Notes: generated by a model not told the origin, from the letters alone. DNA of 64,000 nt from Hyaloperonospora brassicae (GCA_947650285.1 CANTFL010000748.1:186001-250000), one strand, 5' to 3'. Positions 1 through 11,996 are shown, numbered from the stretch's first letter. Translations and numbers: made by a program.

Positions 1-67
1 CTCCTAGAACATCTTGCAACCCCACCCACCAGCCTGTGCTACCGTCTAGCACACCTTGTTCCAACCG

Positions 68-757
68 TTAAAGTTCGTCCGACTGGATTTCATGCGATTG
101 CATCACTTCGAAACGGTTCCTACTCACCCGATCCCGCTCGAACTCTTGCAAGATCGCTCCACAACTCAGATCGGCCTGATCCACCCAACTCAAATCGGGA
201 TGTCCCTTCCACTTCACCAGAAACTGTCGGTGTACTCGCCCATAACGGGTTTTTCTACCAGATCTCACGTCCAATATTTCTTATACTTCGTATTCTCTCT
301 CTTCAAGATCGCTCTCCCACCTGTCTTCTGGTAGCAGAGGTTCATCAAAATCTAAGCGATCTGCTTCATCTATTGTCAGCTGGTCTTTTGGCCGTTCAGG
401 GAACGTCTTTACTCTCTTTAGTTTCGATAGGTGCACAATCGGAAATAGTCGATACGGGGTTTCGGCGATCTCCAACTTCACCGCGTGATCTCCGCATATA
501 TCCGCATCTCGGAATGGGCCATGCCACATATGTGCTAGTTTCTTCGCGTATCCTTCCTTGACCCGATCTAAGTATAGCCAAACTTGCGTTCCCACTTCAA
601 TCTCGTATTGCTCCACATCTTCATTATGTCGATCTGCCCTCTCTTGGATCGCAGCTCGTAGTTGATCGTTTACTGCGAATCGAGCTCGCTGATATTGTCT
701 TTGAATACTATATCTCCACCGCTTCGGATCGCGATCTCTTTTTCTCGTGTTTCCCAC
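68..757 (-). pseudogene. Integrase C-terminal region and chromodomain (fragments)
   Basis: Two adjacent minus-strand frames. The first (281-757) has the integrase C-terminal layout of Ty3/Gypsy elements: a VG..VWLYLDRVKEGYAKKL core followed by a WHGPF segment and an HLSKLK motif. The second (68-274) is a chromodomain with FLVKWKGHPDLSWV and an acidic C-terminal helix ending at a TAA at 68-70. In chromoviruses this domain is thought to target integration to modified chromatin. The two frames are separated by a shift near 275-290, so the fusion is no longer intact. Confidence 0.85.
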
Positions 758-834
758 TGATAACGTAGCTTCCAGCGTCGATTGCGGATCCCACTCATGA
801 ATCAGATAGAATAGGTTATCCCCCGGATCCGATC

Positions 835-1611
835 TTGTGCGGTGTTAATTGCAAATGTGAGCCGCTCAGCATACTCATCCCAGTCTCGTTGATCATCATC
901 AGCCACGTACATCTTGAGAGAATGCGTCAAGGTTTGCACCATTCGTTCGACTGTTCCATTTGCTTGTGGTCTGTAGGCCATAGTAGCACGCTGTTTCTGT
1001 CCTATGATCCTACTGAAGGCTAGAAAAAATCGGACATAAATCCCGGTTCTCGATTGTGTCTGATAGCCTCGCTAGCTCCAAAACGTCGGAACACACATTC
1101 TTCGTAATTGTCCGCTAACTTTTGTGCCGTCCGTGATGAGCTATCCTTTGCAATCACATATCCCGAAAAGAGGTCCACCCAAATGATTAGCTCGGTATTC
1201 CTTTTAATGGACTTGGGCAAAGACGATATATGATCCATTGTGATGATCTGGAATGGATAGGTTGCTTGTAAGTTGCCCGGGGATCTCCCATTAATCATCG
1301 GACTTCCTATTCCGGTTTCGCAGTCGGTACATTCGCCCACATATCGTTGCACACTCCAATACAGTCCTCCTTAATGGAATCGCGATCTGATCCTCTGATA
1401 AGTTCTGCCGATACCCTGATGGCCTCCTTCCAGACTCGTATGATAGTGATGCAAAAATCCTGTTGCAACGTCTCAGGGACACCAACCGTATCAAACCATC
1501 GCGATCTTCTGACTCTCTTTTTGCCGTGGGGCAGAAAAATAGCAGATCGTTCTCATCGATCTCACACTCCGGTGCCAGTGTTGCGCACATCTTCACTTCT
1601 ACCACGTCCAA
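835..1611 (-). pseudogene. Integrase zinc-binding and catalytic core (inactivated)
   Basis: Three overlapping minus-strand frames. 1291-1611 is the pre-integrase segment. 1020-1352 holds a CxxC pair (ECTDC) and the first catalytic aspartate (TMDH). The 835-1020 stretch, in another frame, holds RPQANGTVERMVQ with the catalytic glutamate. The second catalytic aspartate is replaced: the codon in the RH-N-REPG context reads AAT (Asn) instead of GAT. A frameshift near 1020-1025 separates this residue from the glutamate. Both changes would abolish strand transfer. Confidence 0.85.
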
Positions 1612-1653
1612 GTCTAATACATCGCCGTTTAAATACTTCTTGAGATTGACAAT

Positions 1654-2208
1654 TCAACGCTCTTCATCTTGAGCTTGGACAATTCGTTGAATACTAATCC
1701 TCTGTACTATCTCCTCCTGTATCACTTCAGGTTCATGACGTATCCTCCCGGATGATCTCGTGATCGCAGTTATCCGAGCCAGCTGACCATTTTGCTTGGG
1801 CTTCAACAATTCATCGAGACGGTTAAGAGTCATCAGATCTTGCCGATCTTCTTCGGCTACAACAGTTCTTTCTGTTTCGTTCTGCAATGATGTGCTGGCT
1901 AGTCGATCTGCACTTTGGTTCCATTCTCGCTTCATATGCAGAAACTTGTGACTAGGCCAAGATTGCAACTTCTCTAACACTTTATGCCTGAGAAGTTGAA
2001 GGTCCGGTGACTTGCAGTCGATCCCACCACGCATCTGTCGAATCACCAAGTTGGATCCTCCGCACAGAATTACTCGCCCCCTGTCCAGATCGGCCAGTAA
2101 ATCGAAGCATAATAGCAAGCCATTATACTCAGCTTCATTCACGGTGAGGTAGAGAGCGTATCTGGATTCTGCCGCCACGATCGTCCACTCGGGTAATCTC
2201 CATATCAC
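1654..2208 (-). pseudogene. Second (archaeal-type) RNase H domain of the Gypsy element
   Basis: This minus-strand frame shows LTVNEAEYNGLLLCFDLL, then ILCGGSNLVIRQM, then WNQSADRLAS. That is the pattern of an archaeal/bacterial-type RNase H: the Glu of the NEAEY helix, the segment normally carrying a catalytic Asp before SNLV, and the final Asp of SADRLA. The residue before SNLV is Gly here, where the family usually has Asp. It lies downstream of the ordinary Gypsy RT-linked RNase H, giving the element two RNase H modules. Confidence 0.75.
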
Positions 2209-2489
2209 AGCACGGAAAGACCCTCCTTTCTTTTATATCCTCGCCGATCCATCGAAACTGGCCACCAGCAACTCTTCATCTGTTTAGACAGTTGGAGTAG
2301 GCGTCGATATATTGAGTCGGCAGTCCTTTCGGGGGGAAATCGCAATCAGCATCTCTTCCACCTCTTCTCTCGGGTGATACTCGCTGCTAGCATGCCCAAA
2401 ATCTCTTCCTGTCGTCTATCGCATTTCTTCAACTCCATTGTCCAGTTCGACAGCAAAGCAGCCCACCGTCCTAATCTCCCGTTGAGCCC

Positions 2490-3632
2490 TCAAGATTGCA
2501 TCAACCACGCTAACGTAGAATGTAGGGTCAGCACAGTGATCTCCCGAGAGGCAAGCGTAGTGTAGCATACATCCAAAACACGAAGTAATGCCAGCAATTC
2601 CTTTCCCACCGTTCCGTAGTTAAGCTCATTGGGCTTTAAAGTGCGGCTAGTAAACGTCACCGGATGGTACACGCCATCGTACTCCTGTATCAGGGCCACT
2701 GAAATAGCTCACTTGCTAGCGTAGACCACGATCACGAGAGGACGATCTGGCTTGAAATGAATAAGCATGGGGGGCTGTAGCTATCTTAGACTTTAGCATA
2801 GTAAAAGCAAACTTAGCTTCTGTCCATCGACCCTCGTTCGACCATTCGTCTCCTGCTGCGAGCTGAGATCGGCCGATCTCGAAGAAATCCGATTCTCTTA
2901 ACTCATACAACACCGCGGCGTACACCACGAAATCCTCAATGAAGCGGCGGTAGTAGATCAAGCTCCCGAGAAAAGATTGCATAGCTCGCAGCGTGCTAGG
3001 GAACGGGATGTTGACCAAAGACTCCAAGTTCTTGGGCTGAGCCTCCAGACCATCCATCGACACTCGATGTCCCAAATAATCGACCTTACGGCACCCCCAA
3101 AAACTCTTTGTGAGACTGATAGACAGATTCCACTTATCACATGTTTCCAGCAATCGCTCTACTTTTGCGTACAGAAATTCCCATGAAGTGGCTGGTATGA
3201 GGATGTCGGCAATGTAAGATCGGCTCCCAGTATGGAGGGTCGTCGATCTGTATCAGGTTCGCCGTCCTTGAACACGTCGATCGGGCCATCCGAGGTTGAT
3301 CTCTGGCCGATCTTGAGATATCCATACAACTCATTGTCAACCAGACGTTGGTAGATCTGGGGCGCGTTCTTAAGCCCAAAAGTAATTCGTAGCCACTCGA
3401 ACAGGCAAAACGGCGTGACAAACGCTGAGATCAGTTTTGCTCGTTAGGTCATTTCCACGACCCAGAATCCACTAGCCATGTCTAGCGAACAGTACCATAG
3501 AGCTTTATCTAGGTCTTCCAGCAGATCGCCGATCAACGGCATGGGATAAACCATCAGGCGCTTCAGCTGGTTCACTCTTCGATAATCAATACAGAGACGA
3601 ATATCCACTCCGTTCTTCTTGATGATCACCAC
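2490..3632 (-). pseudogene. Reverse transcriptase and RT-linked RNase H (inactivated)
   Basis: Pieces in order on the minus strand: fingers/palm with VIIKKNGVDIRLCIDYR and SLDMASGFW (3444-3632); palm with FGLKNAPQIYQRLVDN; the active-site strand SYI-A-DILIP; thumb with DYLGHRV and FLGSLIYYRRFI (2716-3153); and the usual Gypsy RNase H start, SRTLKPNELNY (2490-2699). The catalytic YIDD is read as YIAD: the codon at 3208-3210 is GCC. Frameshifts and a stop near 2700 break the frame. No functional polymerase is expected. Confidence 0.88.
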
Positions 3633-3644
3633 TATCGGAGACGC

Positions 3645-5121
3645 TCAAGGTGACGTGGATGACTGAACGATCTTGGCTGCTAATAGTCCTTTGATGCGAT
3701 CTGACAGCTTCTCCCGATATTTAGGTGCGACCGGACGAACCATTTTCGCAATTGGTGCGGCTCCACCGACATCGATATCACAAATCACCCCTCGTGCCGC
3801 TGGTGGTAGAGCGTTGCCCTTTCCCATAAGAAGGTGACGGCTCTTCAAAATCAGCGATCTGAGTCTTTGTTGATCTGCTGTGAGAGGAACGTTAGGATCG
3901 CCGATCTGAATGTCGTCAATTGTCATTTCTTCCGTGGCAGTGTATATCTCTGGTAACACCGCCAGATGTTGCTCGATGCCCTCGGCAAAAAAATGTCCAC
4001 TCTCGTGATAGTAGACTGGTGCTTCTGTGGAGTCAGCTTCGTCGATCATATACGGCTTGTCCTCTTCAGATCTTTGCGTCTCTTTGAACCGATCCAGTCC
4101 TGCTCTGTTGTCTGTAAGATTGATGTCCAACGAAGACAGTCTATTGTTTTGTTCTCCTTGTTCGGTCCCTTGGTCTCTTCCCATCGCGATCTCGGCTTCG
4201 ATCTCATGATCGTTAGCTATCGGCAATAGATTTGGTTCATCGAGTGGATTGGATCTGACTCCGTTGACTGTTCCTTCCCTTGCAACAACAGTATCTGCCT
4301 TTTGCAATTCGTCGTCGCCAGATTGTTTCGTTACCATGAAGACCACTGGAGGTATATCTTTTAGTGCATCAGACGGACGTTTCATGATGCATTTGGGAGT
4401 GGCGTACGTAGGGCGATCCACCAATGGTCCGATCTGTTCTTTTAGTAGTTCATTCACTCGATACGTCGTAGCCGCATACGCCAGCGTCTGCCACTCTTTG
4501 TACTTCCCCGATCCGACCGTCACGAAGCCTTGAGTCCTCGGTATCATGTCTCCTTCCACCCACACGCCCAGTACAATATGAGTGGGTAGTAAAATCTCGT
4601 GATCGCCAATATTGGTCATCTGCAGATACTTCCTCCTACCAAACCCCGAGATCACCGTGGGGACCCAGTCAGGTCCTCTGGCGACCCACAATTTCATCTT
4701 GGCCCCCACCGATCCCAATCTTCACTTCTCTTGACTCCCCGACCGGGATCACCACGTGTTGGTCATTCGCCGTTACATTCTGTACCTTCGATCCATATGC
4801 GGGGCGACTTCCTGCGAGGTGAATACGGACATCTTCTGGTAGACATCGCGCGCCGTCGGCTAGATCGAGTCGTACTCCGGCGGGTACCATTAAACCCATT
4901 CCCAAAATCGCGTTTTGTACCGCTTGATCGCCTACCCATACATTGAAATGGTATACCAGAGATCCCGCGAGGGTTACTTTGATCTTGGTACGTACTATCG
5001 TCATGTACGGGGTTTCTCCGATCACGATACATTCTTGTCGTTGACTTTCGTCAATAGTGCAACCGACCTTACGAGCAAAGGTGGTGTCAATGATCGACAC
5101 TTCAGCACCAGAATCAAATTA
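3645..5121 (-). pseudogene. Retroelement aspartic protease and PR-RT linker
   Basis: The protease active-site triplet DSG followed by AEVSIIDT is encoded at 5092-5115, immediately preceded by an in-frame TAA (5119-5121). The rest of the protease fold (4669-5091) includes the ILGMG-LMVPAGVRLDL segment typical of the second half of retropepsins. It is followed by a long acidic linker (3645-4718) ending in a CDIDVGGAAPIAK-VRP segment that normally leads directly into RT. The stop before DSG and the frame change near 4700 mark decay. Confidence 0.75.
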
Positions 5122-5437
5122 AAGAGTGGCTTTTGCGTTGTTGATCTTGCCAACAGCTTTTGCCTGTTTGAACCACTTCCCGGGCGAGTAATGTTTCCAG
5201 TATCCGCGAGATTCACCGTAAGCGAGATTGATCTCCATAGTTGGTTCAGATCGCGAGTATTCATCGATCTTCATCAGATGGGACACGGAAGCGACACGTT
5301 TTGACTTCGAACGAGATATATTTGTTCCCATATCTGTATCCTGCTTACTCTCGCGATCTGTCTTCTTTTTTCCACGTATGCAATAATGCAGAGCCTAGAA
5401 CGCTCGGCTCATACCAAATTCAATCCTAGCGATCGTC

Positions 5438-7382
5438 CTAGATTAACATCTTCTCGGCCTTCTCTGGCAGCATCCCCGCATGCTTGTTTGGGACGTACCG
5501 CTGGCGGATCATGTTGTAGAACTCCTCCATGGTATACTTCCCCGGGTCACGCATCTCACCGCAGGCACGACACACGAAAAAACAAGTGTCAGAGAGGTGT
5601 CCTTTACGCCCAAATTTTGGCAAGTGAGCCGCTTCCAGAAACCGAGATCTCCATGCTTGGTCGATCCGCAATGAGTACACGGCTTCGATGGCATATTGCG
5701 ATCTTGATAATCTCGACGAGTCTTCGGGTCGACCGATCTCGCGTTTGCTGTAACGTCACTGGGGAATGAACGCCGATCCGTAGTAGCAGCCACATGGATC
5801 GATCTCAATCGATCATCCGAATCCGATCCGTATGTGTTCGATACTGACTCGCTGCTGACGTCCTTGGTACGGATCATCCTCACCGCTCGTGCAGGCTTAT
5901 ATAGCGCTGAACCCGGAGTTCCCTTCTGCCTGAACTTGGACGATCCCATCATCACTTTCCCTTGACGCGAACACCCTTGTTGATATCTATGCAGTGTCTT
6001 TTGCATGGCATCTGCGTCTCCTACATTCAGCAGTAGCAATTGATTGGACAGATCGGGGTCATCCAAGGTGTCATTGGAATGGTTGATATGTTCCTTGCGC
6101 GCATCTAGCAATCCAGTCATCACCGGTATCTTCGCCTGCATTCTCATCACATTAAGTCGATACAGGTACTGCAAAGGATCTTCCTCCGATCGTTTCTTTG
6201 CGTGGAAATATTGCCGGCTCGCGGACATCCCGTGTCCCGCATATTCCACAAAAAAATGTTCATCAATTCTTTCCAATTGAATGTCGTCGATCTACTCAGC
6301 TGTCGGTACCAGTAGCGGGCTGGGCCCACCATGAGATCACCGAAAACCAGACATCTCTCTTCGTCCGGTGCTTGGTCCCGGATGAACGCTGACTTCACTT
6401 TGCCGATCCAGGTTCGTGCTTTGTCTTCTTCCCGATCCTTCCCTGAAAATTCTTCCAGCTCAGAAATCGCTGAGATTCTGATCCTTTGAATGACGGCGCT
6501 GGCTCCGGTAGTCACACCGGTCGCGGCTACGTGAGGGCTCCGTAGTTCGGGCATCCATAAATCATCCGGGTTGTATTCCACCCCGTGGTGGATCTGTTGG
6601 TAAGTGTCCGACTCCACCGATTCCATCTCCACATCCGGCATGTCATAGCTTTCGTGCGAGGGTTGGAGAAAGGTACGGCGATCTGGGTGGCGGTTTGGCT
6701 GTCGATTCATTCGCTGAGCTGTACGTTTATCCACCTCGTACTTCTTCATGGCTGTATTGAAGTGCCGACTTAGATTGCCCTCTTCTTGATCATCCAGCCC
6801 AGTACGTATACCGGCCGATATCAGTGGCATGTCGCTCTTGGCTTGTCCTTTAGAGGCGTCGGTCTTGGCTTGGTCGATCTTGTCCTTTAAAAACGTACCA
6901 CCCGATGGTCCCAGAGACATCCGACGAATGCTGATGGATCCATCTGACTCGCTCTCGGAGTCATCCGAGGCGTAGTGGGGTGATCCCGCGGGGTGTTTCC
7001 GGAGCGAGTCCGAGGGTGTCCCGATCTTGTCTTCAGGAGTATTGGCTTTGCCCACCAGCATTATCATGATCTCCACAAACTCATTCGCTTCGTTCTTCAA
7101 CTGTTCCAAGCTGCAACTCAGCAGTTCATCTCCATCAAAAGCGTTAGGGCAGACACCCATGTCGTCCAACATCTGCAAAATCAAATTGATCTCGTCGACT
7201 TTGCTGGTCCCAGGAGGTGGGACTGAGATCGACTTATACAGAGGACCAATCAACTTGGGCCTTAATATCTTAAACACTGGATCCGTCTTGAGCAGAGTCT
7301 TCAAATGGCCATAATAGTACTGCCATTTCGCACGCTCCCGCTTCTCACCCTTCGCCTCCTTCTCCCTGGACGCGATCTTCAT
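5438..7382 (-). pseudogene. Gag polyprotein fragments with degenerate zinc knuckle
   Basis: Minus-strand frames at 6147-7382 (starting MKIASREKEAKGEK) and 5509-6276 give a charged gag-like protein. It contains a WIGKVKSAFI...YWYRQL capsid-like helix block, a RYHAKKRSEEDPLQYLYRL-like helix and a CCHC-type knuckle. The knuckle reads CTHC-x4-H and then has Phe where the fourth Cys is expected (HGDLGFW). A frameshift near 6150-6280 joins the two frames. 7382 is the first in-frame ATG of this block and is the likely gag start. Confidence 0.7.
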
Positions 7383-8740
7383 TGGGTTATATTCCGTCTT
7401 TGGTATCGCGATCTCATCTAGTGTTTATCATATTCCTCTTTGACTCCGATCTTCGATTGCACGGTTCGGTCGATCTGTCGATCTTTGACGTCCGATCCCA
7501 TCGATCTCGTCGTGGATCTTTCCGATGTGGTCGATCTCGGGATTGTGTTCCTCGGCTTGAGGTCGGGAGATCTGTCGACGAGGAAGTAGGGTTTGGCTTT
7601 CTCCTTTGGATTTTCATCCAGAAGATCGCTCTTTGCAGAGCGATCTGCGGTGGCCCCCGAAAGGAACATAGGAGGGAATTGAGGTTTATCTTCCAGATCG
7701 ACCTCTCAATCTTCCTCGTTCATTTTCATATCACCAGAGCCCCTCCCAAAACTCTGATGATCTGACCATATCGTGCTTCTGCGTGTCTGCGTCGATCCCT
7801 CTGTCGCTAACACTTCTACCCAGGTTCTTGCTTGATCTTGACATCTTCGCCAGTGGACTCACGGTGAAATCCAGAGGCCTCAGAAGATCCTGGCACGCGC
7901 ACCATTGTGGTGAAGTCGATCTCACAAAATTACTTAAGTGAGTGTCGATCTTCCACTTGCCCAGACTTGCCGACTCACGGAGAAGGTACTCCGATCCGTG
8001 CCTTGCTGTATAGCCTCGTGCTCAACTTGTGTAACCGTCGGTTGGGCTGGCTTGAGCTCTTCTTAATGGCCTTGGGAGACGTCGATCTCGCTGAGAGGTT
8101 GGGTTGAGCGTTCGCTTCCGGTGCGGAAATCTTCACATCATGAACGCGGGTTCTGCGATCTTGATCTTGAGTCGCGGCGATCTCTAGTTGAAGATGCCGC
8201 GATCTCGATCTTGAACCGCACCGATCTCGATTTGTCTTCGGGATCGGGGTCTTTGCTGTGCGGAAATCTTCACTCAGAAAATAGTAGTCTTGCGTCGATC
8301 TTGCCTTGGGATTGGTCCTATCTGGTCTTGGGATTGGTCCTATCTGGTCTTGGGATCGGCCGATCTTGCTGGAAGTGCGCAATTTGGGCAGATCGGTCCT
8401 TGGTTTCGCCAAAATGAAACACGCCTATCTATCCAGTAGATCGCTCCGATCTTGCTCGGTATTGTCTTGAATGCCTTGTCCAGATCTTCTGACTACTTGA
8501 GCCGTCTCGCGATCTTGTGTCCAAAATCCTTTTCCTTTGTTGTGTGGCTGCTACCCTAGCAGTTGAGTTGAGTGTGAGTACTTGATCGATCCGGGCCAGA
8601 TATCCCGAGATCACTCTTCTCGATCTTGGCAAACAATCAAAGATCGGTCTTCTGTGTCCCTGCAACACGCGTGCCTTGACCCGCCGGGGAAGCCAAATCA
8701 ATCTTGCCCGGAGAAGAGTGGAGGAGAACGTGTGTCGTGA
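7383..8740 (-). other. GATC-saturated leader/LTR candidate region of the Gypsy element
   Basis: No convincing protein is encoded here. By direct count, 7381-8460 contains 33 GATC tetranucleotides in 1,080 bases, about one per 33 bases against roughly four expected. Position 5' of gag suggests this is the untranslated leader and 5' LTR of the retroelement, but I could not find LTR ends or a primer-binding site. A minus-strand 145-codon open frame (7975-8412) is rich in RS/RP/RTD words that simply translate the GATC-rich repeats. Confidence 0.5.
8305..8358. repeat. 22-bp tandem duplication
   Basis: Copies begin at 8305, 8327 and (partial) 8349 and share CTTGGGATTGGTCCTATCTG. The copies are perfect except at the last one, where GATTGG becomes GATCGG. 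They lie inside the GATC-rich leader. Confidence 0.9.
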
Positions 8741-9474
8741 GTAGAAGAAGTAGTGTTCAAGTCTGTTTATTTACCAACCAAATTAATCGCCAACCTACCA
8801 TTAAGCCTATTCCCAAGTATAGGTCACTCTCCAAGTCGGTATCACCTTTAAGCTTGACCGCCCCCTTGAACACGTGTCGAACTTTCATGACCTGTACTCC
8901 AAAGATAGCGCCAATATCCCCGCTATCGTACCTAAACGCCAAAAGAGGACCAAATCCCAAGTGTGGTACCAAATACCCATTTTTTGGTACCCAAAAGCCC
9001 TAAATAATACCCAAATGCCGAATGTGTCTAAATCCCTTTTGCGACGTCAATTCAAACGGCTTCCACTGGCTCTTTCGATCTGAACTTTTGGTACATCACT
9101 CATGGACCTACATCAAGCATGTTTATCACGATTCAATAGCTCCATCACCGATATATCCATAGTCAACAGGGACCATGACCGATCTGATGTCCAATTCGAG
9201 ATTGTTGAAGATCGACACCGTGCGATCCGGTCATATGTGTTCTTCCGTCCATTGAGCGTACTCCGATACCATCTTCAAGGGTTTATCTGCTCAATAGGAC
9301 CATCCATAGTTCTCACAACGGTCCCACGGACTCCCACAAACATCCACAATTCCAGATCGGGCCATAATCAACCTAAATCAGTACTCCCTCTGGGAGACCG
9401 GTAAAGAGTGTCACCGATCTGCAGGATGTTACACCTTCGTCACAGAGTCATATCACATCACCTGGTCCCAGATT

Positions 9475-9532
9475 CTTGTCCCAGATCGCTCCATGGAAAT
9501 CTTCTATTTGTCGTCTTGTCCCAGATCGCTCC
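9475..9532. repeat. 18-bp direct repeat, 40-bp spacing
   Basis: CTTGTCCCAGATCGCTCC occurs at 9475-9492 and 9515-9532. A third, shorter echo (GGACCAGATCGCCGATCC) lies about 40 bases further on. No gene is evident around it. Confidence 0.85.
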
Positions 9533-9756
9533 GTCTCAGTTCAATCCATATCTATCAGTCTGGTAACAGTTGGACCAGATCGCCGATCCCCGTTGAGATC
9601 GTTTTCCACCTCCTCAATGGATCGCCAGGTCTCATGGCCTTATTTTTCACCAGTAAGTGACACCTTAACTGGGTGGCCACCGATCCACGTCCCATCATTT
9701 AATTAGTGACTTTACCACATTACTGTCAAGGGGGAGATGACGTTGGAGATCAAAAG

Positions 9757-10060
9757 CGGTCGCGATCAGGTTGGTGTGTACCACACCGGGCGATCCGCGA
9801 TCAACGAGACGATTGCAATCAAGGAGAAGATCATGATCGTAACTGGCGATCAGATATGTGATCGCGATCAGGTAGGTGTGTACCACACCTGTCGAACCAC
9901 GATCAGCAAGGCGATCTTGATCAGCAAGGATGTGGTCAGCAAGGAGATCGTGATCAAGGATGCGATCGCGATCATTGAAGCAATCAACATCGTGATCGGC
10001 GATCAGTTATATGATCGCGATAGAGCTAGTGGGGGTTGCACCATACGATCGGCGACCAGA
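9757..10060. repeat. GATC-rich imperfect tandem repeats with a 15-bp hyphenated palindrome
   Basis: GGTGTGTACCACACC (arms GGTGTG/CACACC around TAC) occurs at 9773-9787 and 9875-9889, each preceded by CGCGATCAGGT. A degenerate third copy follows near 10020-10045. The sequence between is built from GATCAGCAAGG/GCGATC words. A plus-strand frame (9737-10306) stays open through it but translates only the repeats. It is probably part of a retroelement LTR or satellite; the function is not evident. Confidence 0.7.
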
Positions 10061-10820
10061 AAGACGACTGCGATCGGACAAGTATATCAAGTGTGTGCCA
10101 CGCAAGTACAAGATTGCTACCTTCTGGAAAGAGCAACATGTGGCATGCGATGCATACGGTATAAGGATAGGGATAAGGTTGTTGGGTTTGATTGTTTAAC
10201 ATTAAACAGAGTTCAATTTGCTTCTAAGTACACGTGTCGACTTCTCTTCCGGGTTGGATCATTGGCCGCCCGACGTCAAGAAAAGTTACATACTTTAATC
10301 AAGTGATATCCCTGGATTGTTTGGCTAGGGATCAAGAACTCTCAAACAATACACCAACTGCGACTGGACGCAGGAATCCCTGTGTGGTTGAGGACCCAAG
10401 ATCGCGAGGCGGCGTAAGTGGTCAGAAGGCTCGCGAATCAAGGTCTACATTTGGACAAGGCGATCTGTTAAAGATCAGGGCGACTCACATCGAACACCCT
10501 ACAAGTAGACAAGTGATACCGTGAAGGATCCACGGGATCAAGTCAACCCGGATCGTGGTGTGAAGACTTCCACACCGAGATCGAACCTCGACCCCATCGC
10601 AACCACGGTCAAGTTTTCCATTGACACGTGTTCACCTGGAAGAGTGCAACCCGCCCCACCGACGAGTACACAAAGTGAGGAAGGCTATCAAGAACACGGT
10701 GTCGAAGTACCCCCTCCGTTAGTCGGTCGTCTAGGCGCCAGTGGATAATTGGTATCGACTCCTTAAAAGAGCGGTTACTATTTCTTTAGACCTGCACGAC
10801 AATCTCCACATTATCAACTG

Positions 10821-10876
10821 ACAGACTCTGCATGAAGACTGCAGCAACTAAAATGACTTCTTTATGCAGAGTCTGT
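10821..10876. repeat. Inverted repeat (stem-loop)
   Basis: ACAGACTCTGCAT-gAAG on the left pairs with CTTtATGCAGAGTCTGT on the right around a spacer of about 20 bases, with one mismatch. It is immediately followed by the small odd palindrome CGACGA-A-TCGTCG. It could be the end of a small transposon, but no second terminus was found. Confidence 0.7.
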
Positions 10877-11996
10877 GACGACGAATCGTCGCCTGAATTG
10901 CCACTCTATCGCTACCTACACCGACGGATTGTAGGCCGATGCCTTAAGTACTCACGCACACTGAACTTGCAGAGGATGGCTAAATTTCGTAAGCGATCAC
11001 GTGAGGAAAAAAGTTGAGCTATATCTGTGATATCGAGAAAAAGATTGTGCTGTTAATACGCCAATCGGGCAATCCTCGACGAGTCTCCCCTCGACGAGTC
11101 GGAGGTGTGAAGATCTTTCATCATTTGACGAAGAGTTTGTACATAGGTGACAAGAGGGGGAAGTAGCCATAAGTGTATCCCTCACTGAAAGAGAAAAAGA
11201 GATAATCAATATAGAGCAGATCTTTAAGTCTTAGACACGCGTAAAATTTCACGGTAAGTCCCTGCGCGGGCTAGATTATGCTTGTAGTCGAACCATGGGA
11301 GGCATAGCTTGTAGAGCTTTCGACTGGTAGCGTTGAGTGGTAAAGTCGGCCCAGATTGGTCATCGCTACCAGCGCACGTTAAGACTTGTCGAGTGGCAAG
11401 CCGGTGACCCAGTAGACGGCATTGTTTATGTCTTGTCAATTATACTAAGCCGGTCAACACGATTGGAGGGATCGTTTAAGACTTGTCTAGTGACAAGTTG
11501 GTGGGCCTCAGCTGATGGTACCGTAAATCTATTAGTCGGGTGTACACTGCACCCGGTGACCTGTAAAAGCGCTTAAAGCATCGGCTTCTACCCTTTGGTG
11601 TGAAGTCACACGAGATGAAGGACGATGCTGAGCTCAGGAAGGCTTTTGGAGCTTTCGTTGCGACGAATGTGTTGGGCGAAAGCCACAACTAGACCCGAAG
11701 GGGCAAACCGCGAGGTACATTGTTGTATCATAACGCTACAGCTCAACTCGCCGACATACGTCGGCGATATTGTTGTGTTGATGCGTTGATAGTGTATTAT
11801 TACAATTTTACTAGTTACCAATCAACATTTCTAATTTAGTTCATGTCTCTAAATAATGTTTCCGTCGATCTCACTTCAGCTATATGAAGTACAAAGTCCA
11901 GATATAGCTACCCGCTCACCACCGATCGCGCGCGTCTCGCAGTGATAGGTGGTAGATACAATGGCCTACGTCGGCCAATAAGTCGAGCGCTACTGT

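Larger units (their letters stand above)
68..7382 (-). mobile_element. Decayed Ty3/Gypsy chromovirus (internal region, dual RNase H)
   Basis: On the minus strand the order is gag, protease, reverse transcriptase, RNase H, a second RNase H, integrase and chromodomain, which is the Ty3/Gypsy chromovirus order plus an extra RNase H. The reading frame is broken into about ten pieces by stops and frameshifts. Several catalytic residues are changed (see the separate entries), so the copy is almost certainly dead. The 3' LTR would lie left of the window. A 5' LTR should lie right of 7382, but I could not define its ends. Elements with an added archaeal-type RNase H are known from oomycetes. Confidence 0.9.

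Noticed and set aside
9737..10306. 189-codon plus-strand frame in GATC-rich repeats
   Set aside because: It translates only repeat words (GDQ, DRDQVGVYHT) with no family feature.
10560..10600. tRNA-like B-box (GAGGTTCGATCTC on the minus strand)
   Set aside because: It does not fit GGTTCGANTCC at the last positions, and no matching A-box or cloverleaf was found.
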